16,626 bases of DNA from Xanthobacteraceae bacterium (GTDB lineage: Bacteria; Pseudomonadota; Alphaproteobacteria; Rhizobiales; Xanthobacteraceae): assembly GCA_030037105.1 (NCBI GenBank), contig JASHRY010000250.1, positions 1 to 16,626 on the forward strand, in the 5' to 3' direction. The translations under genes and the position numbers were made by a program. Shown here piece by piece: positions 1 through 7,533 of the stretch. The first letter of the stretch is position 1. The number at the start of each line of letters is the position of its first letter. The notes beneath the pieces are model-generated. The model made no database searches. It had not been told where the DNA came from and worked only from the letters and a program-made list of their open reading frames with translations.

Positions 1-234
1 TTCCAGCATGCGACCGCCGAAGCGCTGCCGGAATTGCTGCGCCGGCTCAAGGTCGCCGGCTACAAGGTCGTCCACATGGTGCCGCGGGCGCCGGTGACGA
101 CGCTCGCCAAATATGACGAAATGGTCATACAGCACGACAAGCTGTCGGCGAACAACACGCGGCCCCAAGGCAGCGTCGTCCATACGATCGGCGAGTACGT
201 GGGATCGCCGCCTCCTGCATCGGCGCACGAATGA
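1..234 (+). CDS. Polysaccharide deacetylase-like protein, 3' end only
   Basis: This frame is open from the window edge and gives the last 77 residues of a protein whose start lies outside. The segment TAEALPELLRRLKVAGYKVV (about residues 5-24 of the visible part) resembles the C-terminal helix of NodB-type polysaccharide deacetylases, where a histidine-aspartate motif is followed by a TAEALP helix and a strand ending in HMVP. The catalytic metal-binding motifs would lie upstream and are not visible, so activity cannot be judged. The remaining tail is low in recognisable motifs. It ends 28 bases before the stop of the convergent dadA-like gene. The family call is inferred from one motif. Confidence 0.6.
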   Translation, partial: FQHATAEALPELLRRLKVAGYKVVHMVPRAPVTTLAKYDEMVIQHDKLSANNTRPQGSVVHTIGEYVGSPPPASAHE

Positions 235-262
235 TCGGCGTCGGCGCCGCTCGGTCGGATGG

Positions 263-1510
263 TCACCGTGTAAACCGGTCCGCACTGTAAGGTTGCGGAT
301 CGCAGAACGGCGTCGCGCCGGTCATCATCTCGGCAATCAGCCGGCCGGTCACCGGGCCGAGCGTGAGCCCCCAATGGCCGTGCCCGCAGGCGAGCCAGAG
401 TCCGCGCACGCGCGGCGCGCGCGCAATCACCGGCCGCGAGTCTGGGAAACAGGGACGCGCGCCCAGCCACGGCTGCGCTTCGACCGGTTCGCCGAGCGCG
501 AACAATGCGCGCGCCGCCGGCATGAGCCGCGCAAGCTGCACCGGCGTCGGCGCCGCATCGCGCGCAGCGAACTCGACGCCCGTGGTGATGCGGATGCCCT
601 GCTCCATGGGCGCGAGCACGTAGCCGTTTTCGGCGTCGAGCACGGGGCGGCTCAAGGCGGCGTTCCCTTGCGGGCGGAAATGGCGGTGATAGCCGCGCTT
701 GACGGCGAGCGGCAGCCTGATGCCGAGCGGGCCGAGCACATCTCCCGTCCACGGGCCGAGCGCGACCACCACCTCGCCGACATCGAGCGGCCCGGCGGCG
801 GTCTCGACGCGCCAACGGGAATTGACGCGGTGGAGCGAGCGCGCGTCGCCCTTGCGTACAAGTCCGCCGAGCGCGGCAAAGCGCGCGGCATAGGAGAGCG
901 TCAGCGCCAGCGGGTTGTTCACGCCGACCGCGCCGGTCCAATGCACGGCGTGGCGGAAAACGCCCGCCAGCGCCGGTTCGAGCGCCCGCGCGCCGTCGCG
1001 ATCGAGCGGCACGGCGGCGATGCCAAAGCGCGCGGCAAGATCAAGCTCAGCCGCTTGCGCCGCGAAAGCGGTATCGGTGCGGTAAAGCTTGAGCCAGCCG
1101 CGGCGGCTGAGATAGCGCTCGGCGCCGGCCTCGGCGACGAGAATTTCGTGCTCGGCCACGGCGCGCGCAAACAGCGGCCGCATCAGATGCGCCGTCTCGA
1201 TCAGCCGCGACGGCCGCGAGGCGGCGCGGAAGGCCGCGAGCCAAGGCGCGATCCGCGGCAGATGCGAGAGGTGATAATCGACTTGCGGCGAGCGCTTGAG
1301 CGCGATGCGCGCTAGCGCGGCCCAATCAGCCGGAAACGCCGGCGGGAACACCGTGTTGCCTTCGATCACGCCGGCATTGCCGTAGGACGTTCCCTCGCCC
1401 GGTCCGCCGCGGTCGACGAGCGCAACGGACAGGCCGCGCTTGGCAAGATGCACCGCGATCGAGGTGCCGACGATGCCCGCTCCGAGCACGATGATATCGA
1501 TATGCGCCAC
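263..1510 (-). CDS. FAD-dependent amine oxidoreductase, D-amino acid dehydrogenase (DadA)-like
   Basis: The product has 415 residues and belongs to the DAO family of FAD enzymes. It starts with a Rossmann dinucleotide-binding loop (VLGAGIVGTSIAVHLAKRG, glycines near residues 10, 12 and 15). It ends with a typical C-terminal flavin-contact segment, GHGHWGLTLGPVTGRLIAEM. Length and layout match the small subunit of D-amino acid dehydrogenase, which oxidises D-amino acids to 2-oxo acids and passes electrons to the respiratory chain. Related DAO members act on other amines, so the substrate is not settled. The start is GTG at 1508-1510, preceded by GGAGGAG four bases upstream. No dadX (alanine racemase) gene lies beside it, which weakens a strict dadA assignment. 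Confidence 0.8.
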   Translation of the reverse strand: MAHIDIIVLGAGIVGTSIAVHLAKRGLSVALVDRGGPGEGTSYGNAGVIEGNTVFPPAFPADWAALARIALKRSPQVDYHLSHLPRIAPWLAAFRAASRPSRLIETAHLMRPLFARAVAEHEILVAEAGAERYLSRRGWLKLYRTDTAFAAQAAELDLAARFGIAAVPLDRDGARALEPALAGVFRHAVHWTGAVGVNNPLALTLSYAARFAALGGLVRKGDARSLHRVNSRWRVETAAGPLDVGEVVVALGPWTGDVLGPLGIRLPLAVKRGYHRHFRPQGNAALSRPVLDAENGYVLAPMEQGIRITTGVEFAARDAAPTPVQLARLMPAARALFALGEPVEAQPWLGARPCFPDSRPVIARAPRVRGLWLACGHGHWGLTLGPVTGRLIAEMMTGATPFCDPQPYSADRFTR

Positions 1511-1717
1511 GGACTCCTCCGCTGCGGCTTGCCACTATCCTATGTTCGCGCCGATGCCGGGCGACAAGGCCCGGCCAGGCTTGTGGCCCAGAGCTAAACC
1601 GTCGTGACGTCTGTATCGCCAGAGCATTCAGCAATTGCGCCTTCCATGGCGGCGAACAATTGCGACAACAGCCCAGCGGCGCCCTCGTGCTCGCTTGCTA
1701 TTGGTCCTGCTGGTCCG

Positions 1718-1735
1718 GCGCCTCGAAATAGGCGC
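1718..1735. repeat. Small perfect inverted repeat
   Basis: GCGCCT (1718-1723) pairs perfectly with AGGCGC (1730-1735) around the six-base loop CGAAAT. It lies just 20 bases from the larger hairpin at 1756-1785, so both could fold in one transcript. Confidence 0.5.
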
Positions 1736-1755
1736 GTAGGGGTTTCGACATTGCG

Positions 1756-1785
1756 CCGCAGGCGGCAAATCTTGCCGCCCTGCGG
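1756..1785. repeat. GC-rich hairpin upstream of rpe
   Basis: CCGCAGGCGGCAA (1756-1768) pairs with TTGCCGCCCTGCGG (1772-1785) around the loop ATC, with a single bulged base. The stem is 13 pairs and lies about 65 bases upstream of the rpe start. No T-run follows on either strand, so an intrinsic terminator is unlikely. A leader structure or a dispersed palindromic element fits better. Confidence 0.55.
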
Positions 1786-1848
1786 TACGGCGCGTTGCCC
1801 GCTTCGGCACGACATGTTAGGCGAACCGCGTGACCGTCGGAGAGCCCG

Positions 1849-2535
1849 GTGCATCGTCCGCTCATCATCGCCCCGTCGATCCTGGCCGCCGATTTTGCCA
1901 AGCTCGGCGAGGAAGTGCGCGCGGTCGATGCCGCCGGCGCCGACTGGATCCATGTCGACGTGATGGACGGCCATTTCGTCCCCAACATCTCGATCGGGCC
2001 GGAGGTGGTGAAGGCACTGCGCGCGCACACCAAAAAGACGCTCGACGTGCATTTGATGATCGCGCCGTGCGATCCGTATCTCGAAGCCTTCGCCACGGCC
2101 GGCGCCGACATCATCACCGTTCACGTCGAAGCCGGGCCGCACGTCCACCGCTCGCTGCAGGCCGTCCGCGGGCTCGGCAAGAAGGCGGGCGTAACCATGA
2201 ATCCGGGCACGCCCGCGGAGTCGGTCGCGTCGGTGATCGACCTCGTCGACCTCATTCTCGTCATGTCGGTCAATCCCGGCTTCGGCGGGCAGAAATTCAT
2301 TGCCGGCGCCATCGACAAGATAGGCCAGGTGCGCGCGCTTGCCGGCGGACGGCCGATCGACATCGAGATCGACGGCGGCATCACGCCGGCGCTCGCCGCC
2401 GCGGTGACGCGCGCCGGCGCCAATGTGCTGGTCGCCGGCTCCGCCGTATTCAAGGACCGCACCGCGCAATCGTATCGCGAGAACATCGCGGCGATCCGCC
2501 AGGCGGCGGCGCTCGCGCGCGGGGAGGCGGCGTAA
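1849..2535 (+). CDS. rpe: Ribulose-phosphate 3-epimerase
   Basis: The product (228 residues) is a complete TIM-barrel epimerase that interconverts ribulose 5-phosphate and xylulose 5-phosphate in the pentose phosphate and Calvin pathways. Diagnostic motifs appear in order: [17 protein letters not shown] at the N-terminus, [19 protein letters not shown] with the metal ligands and catalytic Asp, [18 protein letters not shown], and [10 protein letters not shown] followed by the phosphate-binding region. The start is GTG at 1849. The same frame has a stop at 1831-1833, so no longer start exists, and GGAG sits about six bases upstream. Its stop overlaps the start of the next gene (TAATG), implying translational coupling. 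Confidence 0.96.
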   Translation: MHRPLIIAPSILAADFAKLGEEVRAVDAAGADWIHVDVMDGHFVPNISIGPEVVKALRAHTKKTLDVHLMIAPCDPYLEAFATAGADIITVHVEAGPHVHRSLQAVRGLGKKAGVTMNPGTPAESVASVIDLVDLILVMSVNPGFGGQKFIAGAIDKIGQVRALAGGRPIDIEIDGGITPALAAAVTRAGANVLVAGSAVFKDRTAQSYRENIAAIRQAAALARGEAA

Positions 2536-3509
2536 TGGGCATTCTCGTCGACGGCGCATGGCGCGACGAGGAGCTGGCGCAGGAGACCGGCGAGGCCGGG
2601 AATTTCCAGCGGCTGGACAGCGTGTTTCGCGACCGCGTCAGCGCCGACGGCTCATCCGGCTTTGCGGCCGAGGCCGGGCGCTATCACCTCTATGTCGCCG
2701 GCACCTGCCCCTGGGCCCACCGCACGCTGATCTTTCGGACGCTGAAGAAGCTCGATGCCGCTATCAGCGTCGCCTACGCCGTTCCCGGCCTCCACGAGCA
2801 AGGCTGGACGTTCGAGGACAATCCGCTCTTTCCCGATTGCCCGCCCGACCGCGTCAACGGCTTCCATTATCTGCACGAGGCCTATAGCGCGACCGATCCG
2901 CACTATACCGGCAAGGTGACCGTGCCGACGCTGTGGGACAAGAAAACACGGCGGATCGTGAACAACGAATCCTCCGAGATCATCCGCATGCTCAACAGCG
3001 AGTTCGCCGGCATCGGCGCCGAGCCGACGGATTTCTATCCGCGGCATCTGCGCGGCGAGATCGACCGGATCAACGAAGTGATTTACGCCAACGTCAATAA
3101 TGGCGTCTATCGCTGTGGTTTCGCCCGCTCACAAGCGGCTTACGAGGAGGCCTATGACGCGCTGTTCGCCGCGCTCGACGATATCGAAGCCCGCCTCGGC
3201 CGCCAGCGCTATCTGGTCGGCAATCGGATCACCGAGGCGGACTGGCGGCTGTTTCCCACGCTGGTGCGCTTCGACGTCGCCTATTTCTCGCTGTTCAAAT
3301 GCAACAGGAACCGGATCGCCGACTACCCGAACCTGCTCAATTACATGCGCGAACTCTATCAGGTGCCGGGCATCGCCGCGACGGTCAAGCCGCGCTATTA
3401 CGTGATGGGCTATTATTCGATTAGGCGCGTCAATCCGACCGGCATCATTCCCAAAGGGACGCCGGTCGACTACCAGAAGCCGCACGATCGCGCCCGCTTC
3501 GCCGCGTGA
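2535..3509 (+). CDS. Glutathionyl-hydroquinone reductase (xi-class glutathione S-transferase)
   Basis: The product has 324 residues, the usual length for the YqjG/PcpF/ECM4 family, which reductively removes glutathione from glutathionyl-hydroquinones. The hallmark CPWAHR motif begins at Cys58, the catalytic thiol of the thioredoxin-fold N-terminal domain. It is followed by the family sequence VPTLWDKKTRRIVNNESSEI (cis-Pro and glutathione-binding Glu-Ser) near residues 130-150. The helical C-terminal domain carries EADWRLFPTLVRFDVAYFS, again typical. The ATG uses the last base of the rpe stop codon, so the two genes are expected to be co-translated. The frame stays open upstream through rpe, but that part is out-of-frame shadow. 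The call is firm; the natural quinone substrate is unknown. Confidence 0.93.
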   Translation: MGILVDGAWRDEELAQETGEAGNFQRLDSVFRDRVSADGSSGFAAEAGRYHLYVAGTCPWAHRTLIFRTLKKLDAAISVAYAVPGLHEQGWTFEDNPLFPDCPPDRVNGFHYLHEAYSATDPHYTGKVTVPTLWDKKTRRIVNNESSEIIRMLNSEFAGIGAEPTDFYPRHLRGEIDRINEVIYANVNNGVYRCGFARSQAAYEEAYDALFAALDDIEARLGRQRYLVGNRITEADWRLFPTLVRFDVAYFSLFKCNRNRIADYPNLLNYMRELYQVPGIAATVKPRYYVMGYYSIRRVNPTGIIPKGTPVDYQKPHDRARFAA

Positions 3510-3531
3510 CCGATCAAGACACTTGCAACAG

Positions 3532-3578
3532 GGCCGCGGTGCGGAGGGGCGCCGCGCCGCTCACCGCCGGGCGCGGCC
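3532..3578. terminator. Possible bidirectional stem-loop between convergent genes
   Basis: GGCCGCG (3532-3538) pairs with CGCGGCC (3572-3578), and GCGGTG (3536-3541) with CACCGC (3562-3567), giving alternative or nested stems between the convergent gst and small unknown genes. No T-tract follows, so termination is only suggested. Confidence 0.3.
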
Positions 3579-3908
3579 ACGGCGTCCGGAAAGCTGTTGG
3601 TATTGAATATTGATCGACGACAACTCGTCGCCGAAGTGGCGATCGAGCCAGCCGAGGAAGGAGGAGAGCAGGCGCGCCTCATCGCCCCGCTCCGGCGACT
3701 TGATCGCGACCTCCACCGCCTCCGACAATCCGGGCTCGAGGCGGATCGACCCCTTGTAGCGGACGTGCGTCCAGCGAGCGGCATTGCGCTTGCGCCCCCC
3801 GGCGCGGGAAAAAGTCCCGCGCCCGGCCCTGCGGATTTCGGCCTGCTTCTTGATCATGGCGCCATAAAGCCGCGCGCTGCCGCGCGGCACGATCTGGAGT
3901 AATTTCAT
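3561..3908 (-). CDS. Small basic protein of unknown function (115 aa)
   Basis: The family was not recognised. The product has 115 residues. The N-terminal half is strongly basic (many Arg/Lys between residues 18 and 55, with SARLYGAMIKKQAEIRRAG and ARWTHVRYKG). The middle (residues 63-95) looks like a folded amphipathic section, VEVAIKSPE...LLSSFLGWLDRHFGDEL. The end is an Arg-rich tail. No signal peptide or membrane segment is seen. ATG at 3906-3908 is preceded by a GGGGG run about four bases away. It is divergent from purB and convergent with the gst gene. The frame continues upstream for a long way inside the purB region, but only as shadow of purB. A nucleic-acid-binding role is possible from composition alone. 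Confidence 0.65.
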   Translation of the reverse strand: MKLLQIVPRGSARLYGAMIKKQAEIRRAGRGTFSRAGGRKRNAARWTHVRYKGSIRLEPGLSEAVEVAIKSPERGDEARLLSSFLGWLDRHFGDELSSINIQYQQLSGRRGRARR

Positions 3909-3959
3909 CGCGACCCCCGTGATTCGCCTGCATCGCCAGCTTCGCACAGCGCGGCGCAA

Positions 3960-3988
3960 TTGTTGAGCATCGTGCGATCTGCTAGAGC
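3960..3988 (+). promoter_or_regulatory. Possible purB promoter
   Basis: TTGTTG (3960-3965) and TAGAGC (3983-3988) are 17 bases apart and 22 bases upstream of the purB ATG. The match to a sigma-70-type promoter is weak, and the leader would be very short. Confidence 0.25.
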
Positions 3989-4010
3989 CCAGCCGGTCCA
4001 CGAGGTGGCG

Positions 4011-5321
4011 ATGATTCCGCGCTACACCAGGCCGGAAATGGCGGCGATCTGGTCGCCGGAAACGCGCTTTCGCATCTGGTTCGAGATCGAGGCGCATGCC
4101 GCCGACGCCATGGCCGAACTCGGGATCATCCCCAAGGCGGCGGCGGCCAAAATCCGGGCGAAGGGCGAAAAAGCGAGGTTCGACCCCGCCCGCATCGAGG
4201 CGATCGAGCGCGAGGTGCGGCACGATGTCGTCGCCTTCCTCACCCATCTGGCGGAGATCGTGGGGCCGCCGGCGCGCTTCCTGCATCAAGGGATGACCTC
4301 CTCCGACGTGCTCGACACCTGCCTCAACGTGCAGCTCGTGCGCGCCGCCGACCTTCTCGTCGCCGACGTTGACAAGCTCAACGCCGCGCTCAAGCGCCGC
4401 GCCTTCGAGCACAAGTTCACGCCGACGATCGGCCGCTCGCACGGCGTCCACGCCGAGCCGACCACGTTCGGGCTCAAGCTCGCCTACGCCTACGCCGAGT
4501 TCGAGCGCGGCAAAGCGCGGCTGAAGGCGGCGCGCAGCGAGGTCGCGACCTGCGCGATTTCCGGCGCGGTCGGCACCTTCGCGCAGGTCGATCCGCGCAT
4601 CGAAGCCCACGTGGCGAAGAAGATGGGCCTTTCGGTCGAGCCGATCTCGACCCAGATCATCCCGCGCGACCGCCACGCAATGTACTTCGCCACGCTCGGC
4701 GTGGTCGCCGCCTCGATCGAGCGGCTGGCGACCGAAATCCGCCACCTGCAGCGCAGCGAGGTGCTGGAGGCGGAGGAGCATTTCTCCGCGGGCCAAAAGG
4801 GCTCCTCGGCCATGCCGCACAAGCGCAATCCGGTGCTGTCGGAGAATCTGGTCGGTCTCGCCCGCGTGGTGCGCGCCTATGTGACGCCGGCGCTGGAGAA
4901 CGTCGCGCTGTGGCACGAGCGCGACATCTCGCATTCCTCGGTCGAGCGCATGATCGCCCCGGACGCGACCGTGACGCTGGATTTCGCGCTCGCGCGCCTC
5001 GCCGGGATCATCGACAAGCTGGTCGTGTATCCCGACAACATGCGGAAAAATCTCGATCGCCTCGGCGGCCTCATTCACTCGCAGCGCATATTGCTGGCGC
5101 TGACGCAAAAGGGCGTTGCGCGCGAGGACGCCTACGCCATGGTCCAGCGCAACGCCATGAAGGCTTGGCGCGGCGAGGGCGATTTCCTGGCGCTGCTCAA
5201 GGCCGACGCCGAGCTGCGCGGACATTTGAGCGAGAAGGAACTCGCCGCCAATTTCGATCTTGATTTTCACTTCGCGCATGTCGACACGATCTTCCGCCGC
5301 GTTTTCTCAAGCCGGGCATGA
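4011..5321 (+). CDS. purB: Adenylosuccinate lyase
   Basis: The product has 436 residues, the normal length for bacterial PurB. The enzyme cleaves SAICAR to AICAR and adenylosuccinate to AMP, both with release of fumarate. Seen in order: the N-terminal MIPRYTRPEM, TSSDVLDTCLNVQL with the region-1 substrate-binding residues, GRSHGVHAEPTTFGLKLA with the general-acid His, and the superfamily signature GSSAMPHKRNPVLSENL. The ATG at 4011 is chosen over a TTG at 3960 because family members begin M-I-P-R-Y and GAGG lies five bases upstream. murI follows three bases after the stop, so the two are likely co-transcribed. It is separated from the other pur genes in this window by more than 3 kb. Confidence 0.97.
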   Translation: MIPRYTRPEMAAIWSPETRFRIWFEIEAHAADAMAELGIIPKAAAAKIRAKGEKARFDPARIEAIEREVRHDVVAFLTHLAEIVGPPARFLHQGMTSSDVLDTCLNVQLVRAADLLVADVDKLNAALKRRAFEHKFTPTIGRSHGVHAEPTTFGLKLAYAYAEFERGKARLKAARSEVATCAISGAVGTFAQVDPRIEAHVAKKMGLSVEPISTQIIPRDRHAMYFATLGVVAASIERLATEIRHLQRSEVLEAEEHFSAGQKGSSAMPHKRNPVLSENLVGLARVVRAYVTPALENVALWHERDISHSSVERMIAPDATVTLDFALARLAGIIDKLVVYPDNMRKNLDRLGGLIHSQRILLALTQKGVAREDAYAMVQRNAMKAWRGEGDFLALLKADAELRGHLSEKELAANFDLDFHFAHVDTIFRRVFSSRA

Positions 5322-5324
5322 AAG

Positions 5325-6125
5325 ATGGGGGCACGCGAAACCATCCTGGTCTTCGATTCGGGCCTCGGCGGGCTCACGGTCTACCGCGAGGTCGCCGCGG
5401 CGCGGCCGGGCGCCGATTTCCTCTATGTCGCCGATGACAAGGCCTTCCCCTACGGCGCCATGGCCGAGCAGGCGCTGGTCGCGCGCGTCGTCGGCCTCAT
5501 GGACGAGCTGATCGCGGCGCACCAGCCCGATCTCGTGGTCATCGCCTGCAACACCGCCTCGACTATCGCGCTGCCCGACTTGCGCAAAAAATTTCCGCCG
5601 CCTTTCGTCGGCACGGTGCCGGCGATCAAGCCGGCTTGCGCGAGCTCCGTCACCCGCCTTGTGTCCGTGCTCGGTACCGAGGCGACGGTCGCGCGCGAAT
5701 ATACCCGTGCTTTGATCCGCGATTATGCCGGAGATTGCCGCGTGACCCTGATCGGATCGAGCAAGCTTGCCGGCTATGCCGAGGCGGAACTCGGCGGCAA
5801 GCCGGTCGGCGACGAGGCGGTTTACGCCGAGATCGCGCCGTGCTTCCGCGACGACGGCGCGCGCACGGACACCGTGGTGCTGGCCTGCACGCACTACCCG
5901 CTGCTCATCGACCGCCTGCGGCGGCTCGCCCCCTGGCCGGTCAACTTCCTCGATCCGGCGCCGGCGATCGCGCGGCGCGTCGTCGATCTGCTCGGCCCGC
6001 CGCCGCCAGCGGCGCCGCGCGCAGGCCGAACGCGCGCCATTTTCACCTCGGGCCGCGCGCCGGCGGCGGCTTTGGCGCGCTTCGGCATCTCTTCGGAAGA
6101 ACCGGCCGCGACGAGCGCGGACTGA
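5325..6125 (+). CDS. murI: Glutamate racemase
   Basis: The product (266 residues) makes D-glutamate from L-glutamate for peptidoglycan in the cytoplasm. Both catalytic cysteines are in their standard settings: Cys75 in VVIACNTAST and Cys188 in VVLACTHYPLL. The N-terminal FDSGLGGLTVYRE and FPYG motifs are also typical. The ATG lies three bases after the purB stop with only a poor ribosome-binding match (AAAG), so translational coupling to purB is likely. The C-terminal 25 residues are Ala/Arg-rich and diverge from the core fold. A long hairpin 45 bases downstream may end this transcription unit. Confidence 0.96.
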   Translation: MGARETILVFDSGLGGLTVYREVAAARPGADFLYVADDKAFPYGAMAEQALVARVVGLMDELIAAHQPDLVVIACNTASTIALPDLRKKFPPPFVGTVPAIKPACASSVTRLVSVLGTEATVAREYTRALIRDYAGDCRVTLIGSSKLAGYAEAELGGKPVGDEAVYAEIAPCFRDDGARTDTVVLACTHYPLLIDRLRRLAPWPVNFLDPAPAIARRVVDLLGPPPPAAPRAGRTRAIFTSGRAPAAALARFGISSEEPAATSAD

Positions 6126-6170
6126 AGAAGCGCCGTTTGACTCGATGCCGGCTTTTACCTAGAAAGCGCG

Positions 6171-6202
6171 CACCGCGCGGGCCCGAGCAGGCCCGCGCGG
6201 TG
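6171..6202 (+). terminator. Strong 13-bp hairpin after murI
   Basis: CACCGCGCGGGCC (6171-6183) and GGCCCGCGCGGTG (6190-6202) are perfect inverted repeats around the six-base loop CGAGCA. Only TTT follows the right arm. It is the most stable-looking hairpin in the window and could end purB-murI transcription. A role in the rpsD leader is the alternative. Confidence 0.5.
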
Positions 6203-6256
6203 TTTCGCGACCCGCGGTTTGAGCCGGCGCTCTGGCGGCAAACCTGTCGGTTCGGC

Positions 6257-6292
6257 CCCTTCCCCCTGCCCGCATGCGGAGGATAGGGAGGG
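6257..6292. repeat. Imperfect palindrome in the rpsD leader
   Basis: A C-rich arm and a G-rich arm flank the perfect eight-base palindrome CGCATGCG (6271-6278). This resembles a decayed copy of the C-rich/G-rich palindromic repeats common between Rhizobiales genes. The distal arm pairing is poor. Confidence 0.35.
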
Positions 6293-6344
6293 ACAGGACA
6301 AAGGAGGGCGTGATCCTCAGCCGATATCCTTGACGAGGACGCGA

Positions 6345-6962
6345 ATGACCAAGCGCCACGAGGCAAAGTACAAGATCGACCGCCGGCTCGGCCAGAACAT
6401 CTGGGGCCGGCCGAAAAGCCCGCTCAATAAGCGCGAATACGGCCCGGGTCAGCACGGTCAGCGCCGCAAAGGCAAACTTTCCGATTACGGCGTGCAACTG
6501 CGCGCCAAGCAGAAGCTCAAGGGCTATTACGGCAACATCAACGAACGGCATTTCCGCCGCATCTACGAGGCGGCGCGTCGGCAGAAGGGCGACACCGGCG
6601 CGCACATGATCGAGCTCCTCGAGCGCCGGCTCGATACCGTCGTCTATCGGGCGAAATTCGTCCCCACCGTCTTCGCCGCGCGTCAGTTCGTCAATCACGG
6701 CCACGTCACGGTGAACGGCCGGCGCGTGACCATCCCGAGCTTTCGGGTAAAGATCGGCGACCTGATCGAGCTCAAGGAGAAGTCGAAGCAGCTCGCGTTG
6801 GTGCTGGAAGCAACCGCGCTCGCCGAGCGCGACGTGCCCGACTACGTCGAGGTCGACCACGGCAAGATGACCGCGAAACTCACCCGCGTGCCCACGCTCG
6901 GCGAGGTGCCCTACCCGGTGATGATGGAGCCGCACCTCGTGGTCGAATATTACTCGCGCTAA
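6345..6962 (+). CDS. rpsD: 30S ribosomal protein S4
   Basis: The product has 205 residues, exactly the usual bacterial S4 size. S4 is a primary 16S rRNA-binding protein that nucleates small-subunit assembly. The N-terminal domain has [20 protein letters not shown] and the conserved segment [15 protein letters not shown]. The S4 RNA-binding domain follows (about residues 94-160) with [31 protein letters not shown] and the terminal VEYYSR. The zinc-binding cysteines found in some S4 proteins are absent, so this is the zinc-free form. The ATG at 6345 has GAGGA five bases upstream. It is a lone ribosomal gene here, as is usual for alphaproteobacterial rpsD, with a structured 219-base leader behind murI. 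Confidence 0.97.
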   Translation: MTKRHEAKYKIDRRLGQNIWGRPKSPLNKREYGPGQHGQRRKGKLSDYGVQLRAKQKLKGYYGNINERHFRRIYEAARRQKGDTGAHMIELLERRLDTVVYRAKFVPTVFAARQFVNHGHVTVNGRRVTIPSFRVKIGDLIELKEKSKQLALVLEATALAERDVPDYVEVDHGKMTAKLTRVPTLGEVPYPVMMEPHLVVEYYSR

Positions 6963-6963
6963 A

Positions 6964-6986
6964 GCGGCGCCATTGCCCGGCGCCGC
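6964..6986. terminator. Stem-loop between convergent rpsD and grxD
   Basis: GCGGCGCC (6964-6971) and GGCGCCGC (6979-6986) form a perfect 8-bp stem around ATTGCCC, one base after the rpsD stop. No T-run is present, but placement between convergent genes suggests a bidirectional terminator. Confidence 0.45.
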
Positions 6987-7010
6987 GAGGGCAGCCAAGG
7001 CGGAAACGTC

Positions 7011-7352
7011 TTACGAGGCCGCCGCGCTCTCTTTCACCCGGATGCCCTTCTCCTTGAAGAGCGATTGCAATTCGCCGGCCTGGAACATCTCGCGGATGAT
7101 ATCGCAGCCGCCGACAAACTCGCCCTTGACATAAAGCTGCGGGATGGTCGGCCAGTTGGAATAGGACTTGATGCCGCCGCGCAGCTCGTCGTTCTCCAGC
7201 ACGTTCAGACCCTTATAGGCGACGCCGAGGTAGTCGAGAATCTGCACCACCTGGCCGGAGAAGCCGCACATCGGGAATTGCGGCGTGCCCTTCATGAACA
7301 GAACGACGTCGTTTGTCTTCACCTCATTATCGATGAACCGCTCGATGGACAT
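7011..7352 (-). CDS. grxD: Monothiol glutaredoxin, Grx4/GrxD type
   Basis: The product (113 residues) is a single-domain CGFS glutaredoxin. These bind a glutathione-ligated [2Fe-2S] cluster in a homodimer or with BolA proteins, and act in Fe-S cluster transfer and iron sensing. The CGFS motif starts at Cys29, preceded by the family loop FMKGTPQFPM. The cis-Pro loop WPTIPQLYVKGEFVGGCDI is intact. The ATG (7350-7352) has AAGGAG seven bases upstream. The partner gene bolA lies about 1.1 kb away on the same strand, and the intervening space is occupied by two genes on the other strand. In many Rhizobiales the two are closer neighbours (recalled, not checked). Confidence 0.95.
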   Translation of the reverse strand: MSIERFIDNEVKTNDVVLFMKGTPQFPMCGFSGQVVQILDYLGVAYKGLNVLENDELRGGIKSYSNWPTIPQLYVKGEFVGGCDIIREMFQAGELQSLFKEKGIRVKESAAAS

Positions 7353-7533
7353 GCTCCTGCTCCTTGGCTGCGGCCGAATCGGGCACCGTCGCCTCCCCGA
7401 TCGGGATTAGATATAGGAAGCATATGGCGGGTGGCTATGCCAAGTGGCGGGCCCGCCATGCAGCAGAGCTATCGCTGTCGCGTTATCGGGGGGCGGCGCG
7501 GCGAGGGGCAGCGTGCGAAAAGGACATTTTTCA

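Larger units (their letters stand above)
1511..1848. other. Divergent intergenic region between the dadA-like gene and rpe
   Basis: These 338 bases must hold the promoters of the divergently transcribed dadA-like and rpe genes. No confident -35/-10 pair was recognised. The only clear structures are two hairpins, one at 1718-1735 and a larger one at 1756-1785, annotated separately. Open frames here are on both strands and lack recognisable protein motifs. Confidence 0.5.

Noticed and set aside
113..1315. Plus-strand open frame of 400 codons over the dadA-like gene
   Set aside because: It is antisense to a gene with clear FAD-binding motifs, and its composition is that of a shadow frame.
1721..1736. 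Fourteen-base match TCGAAATAGGCGCG shared with the brnA 3' end near 11450, giving a similar LRAYFEA peptide
   Set aside because: A match this short is expected about once by chance in a GC-rich window of this size, and no other BrnA sequence surrounds it.
1830..2534. Apparent N-terminal extension of the glutathionyl-hydroquinone reductase through rpe
   Set aside because: The extension is the out-of-frame reading of rpe. The real protein starts at the ATG at 2535, where family similarity begins.
3561..5279. Minus-strand open frame of 572 codons covering purB
   Set aside because: It is antisense to purB, which has full family motifs. The long frame follows from high GC and codon bias. Only its last 115 codons, outside purB, look like a gene.
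7396..7405. Ten-base palindrome CCCGATCGGG upstream of grxD as an iron-regulator site
   Set aside because: It does not match the Irr ICE-box or RirA-type motifs as I know them, and such GC palindromes are common by chance here.
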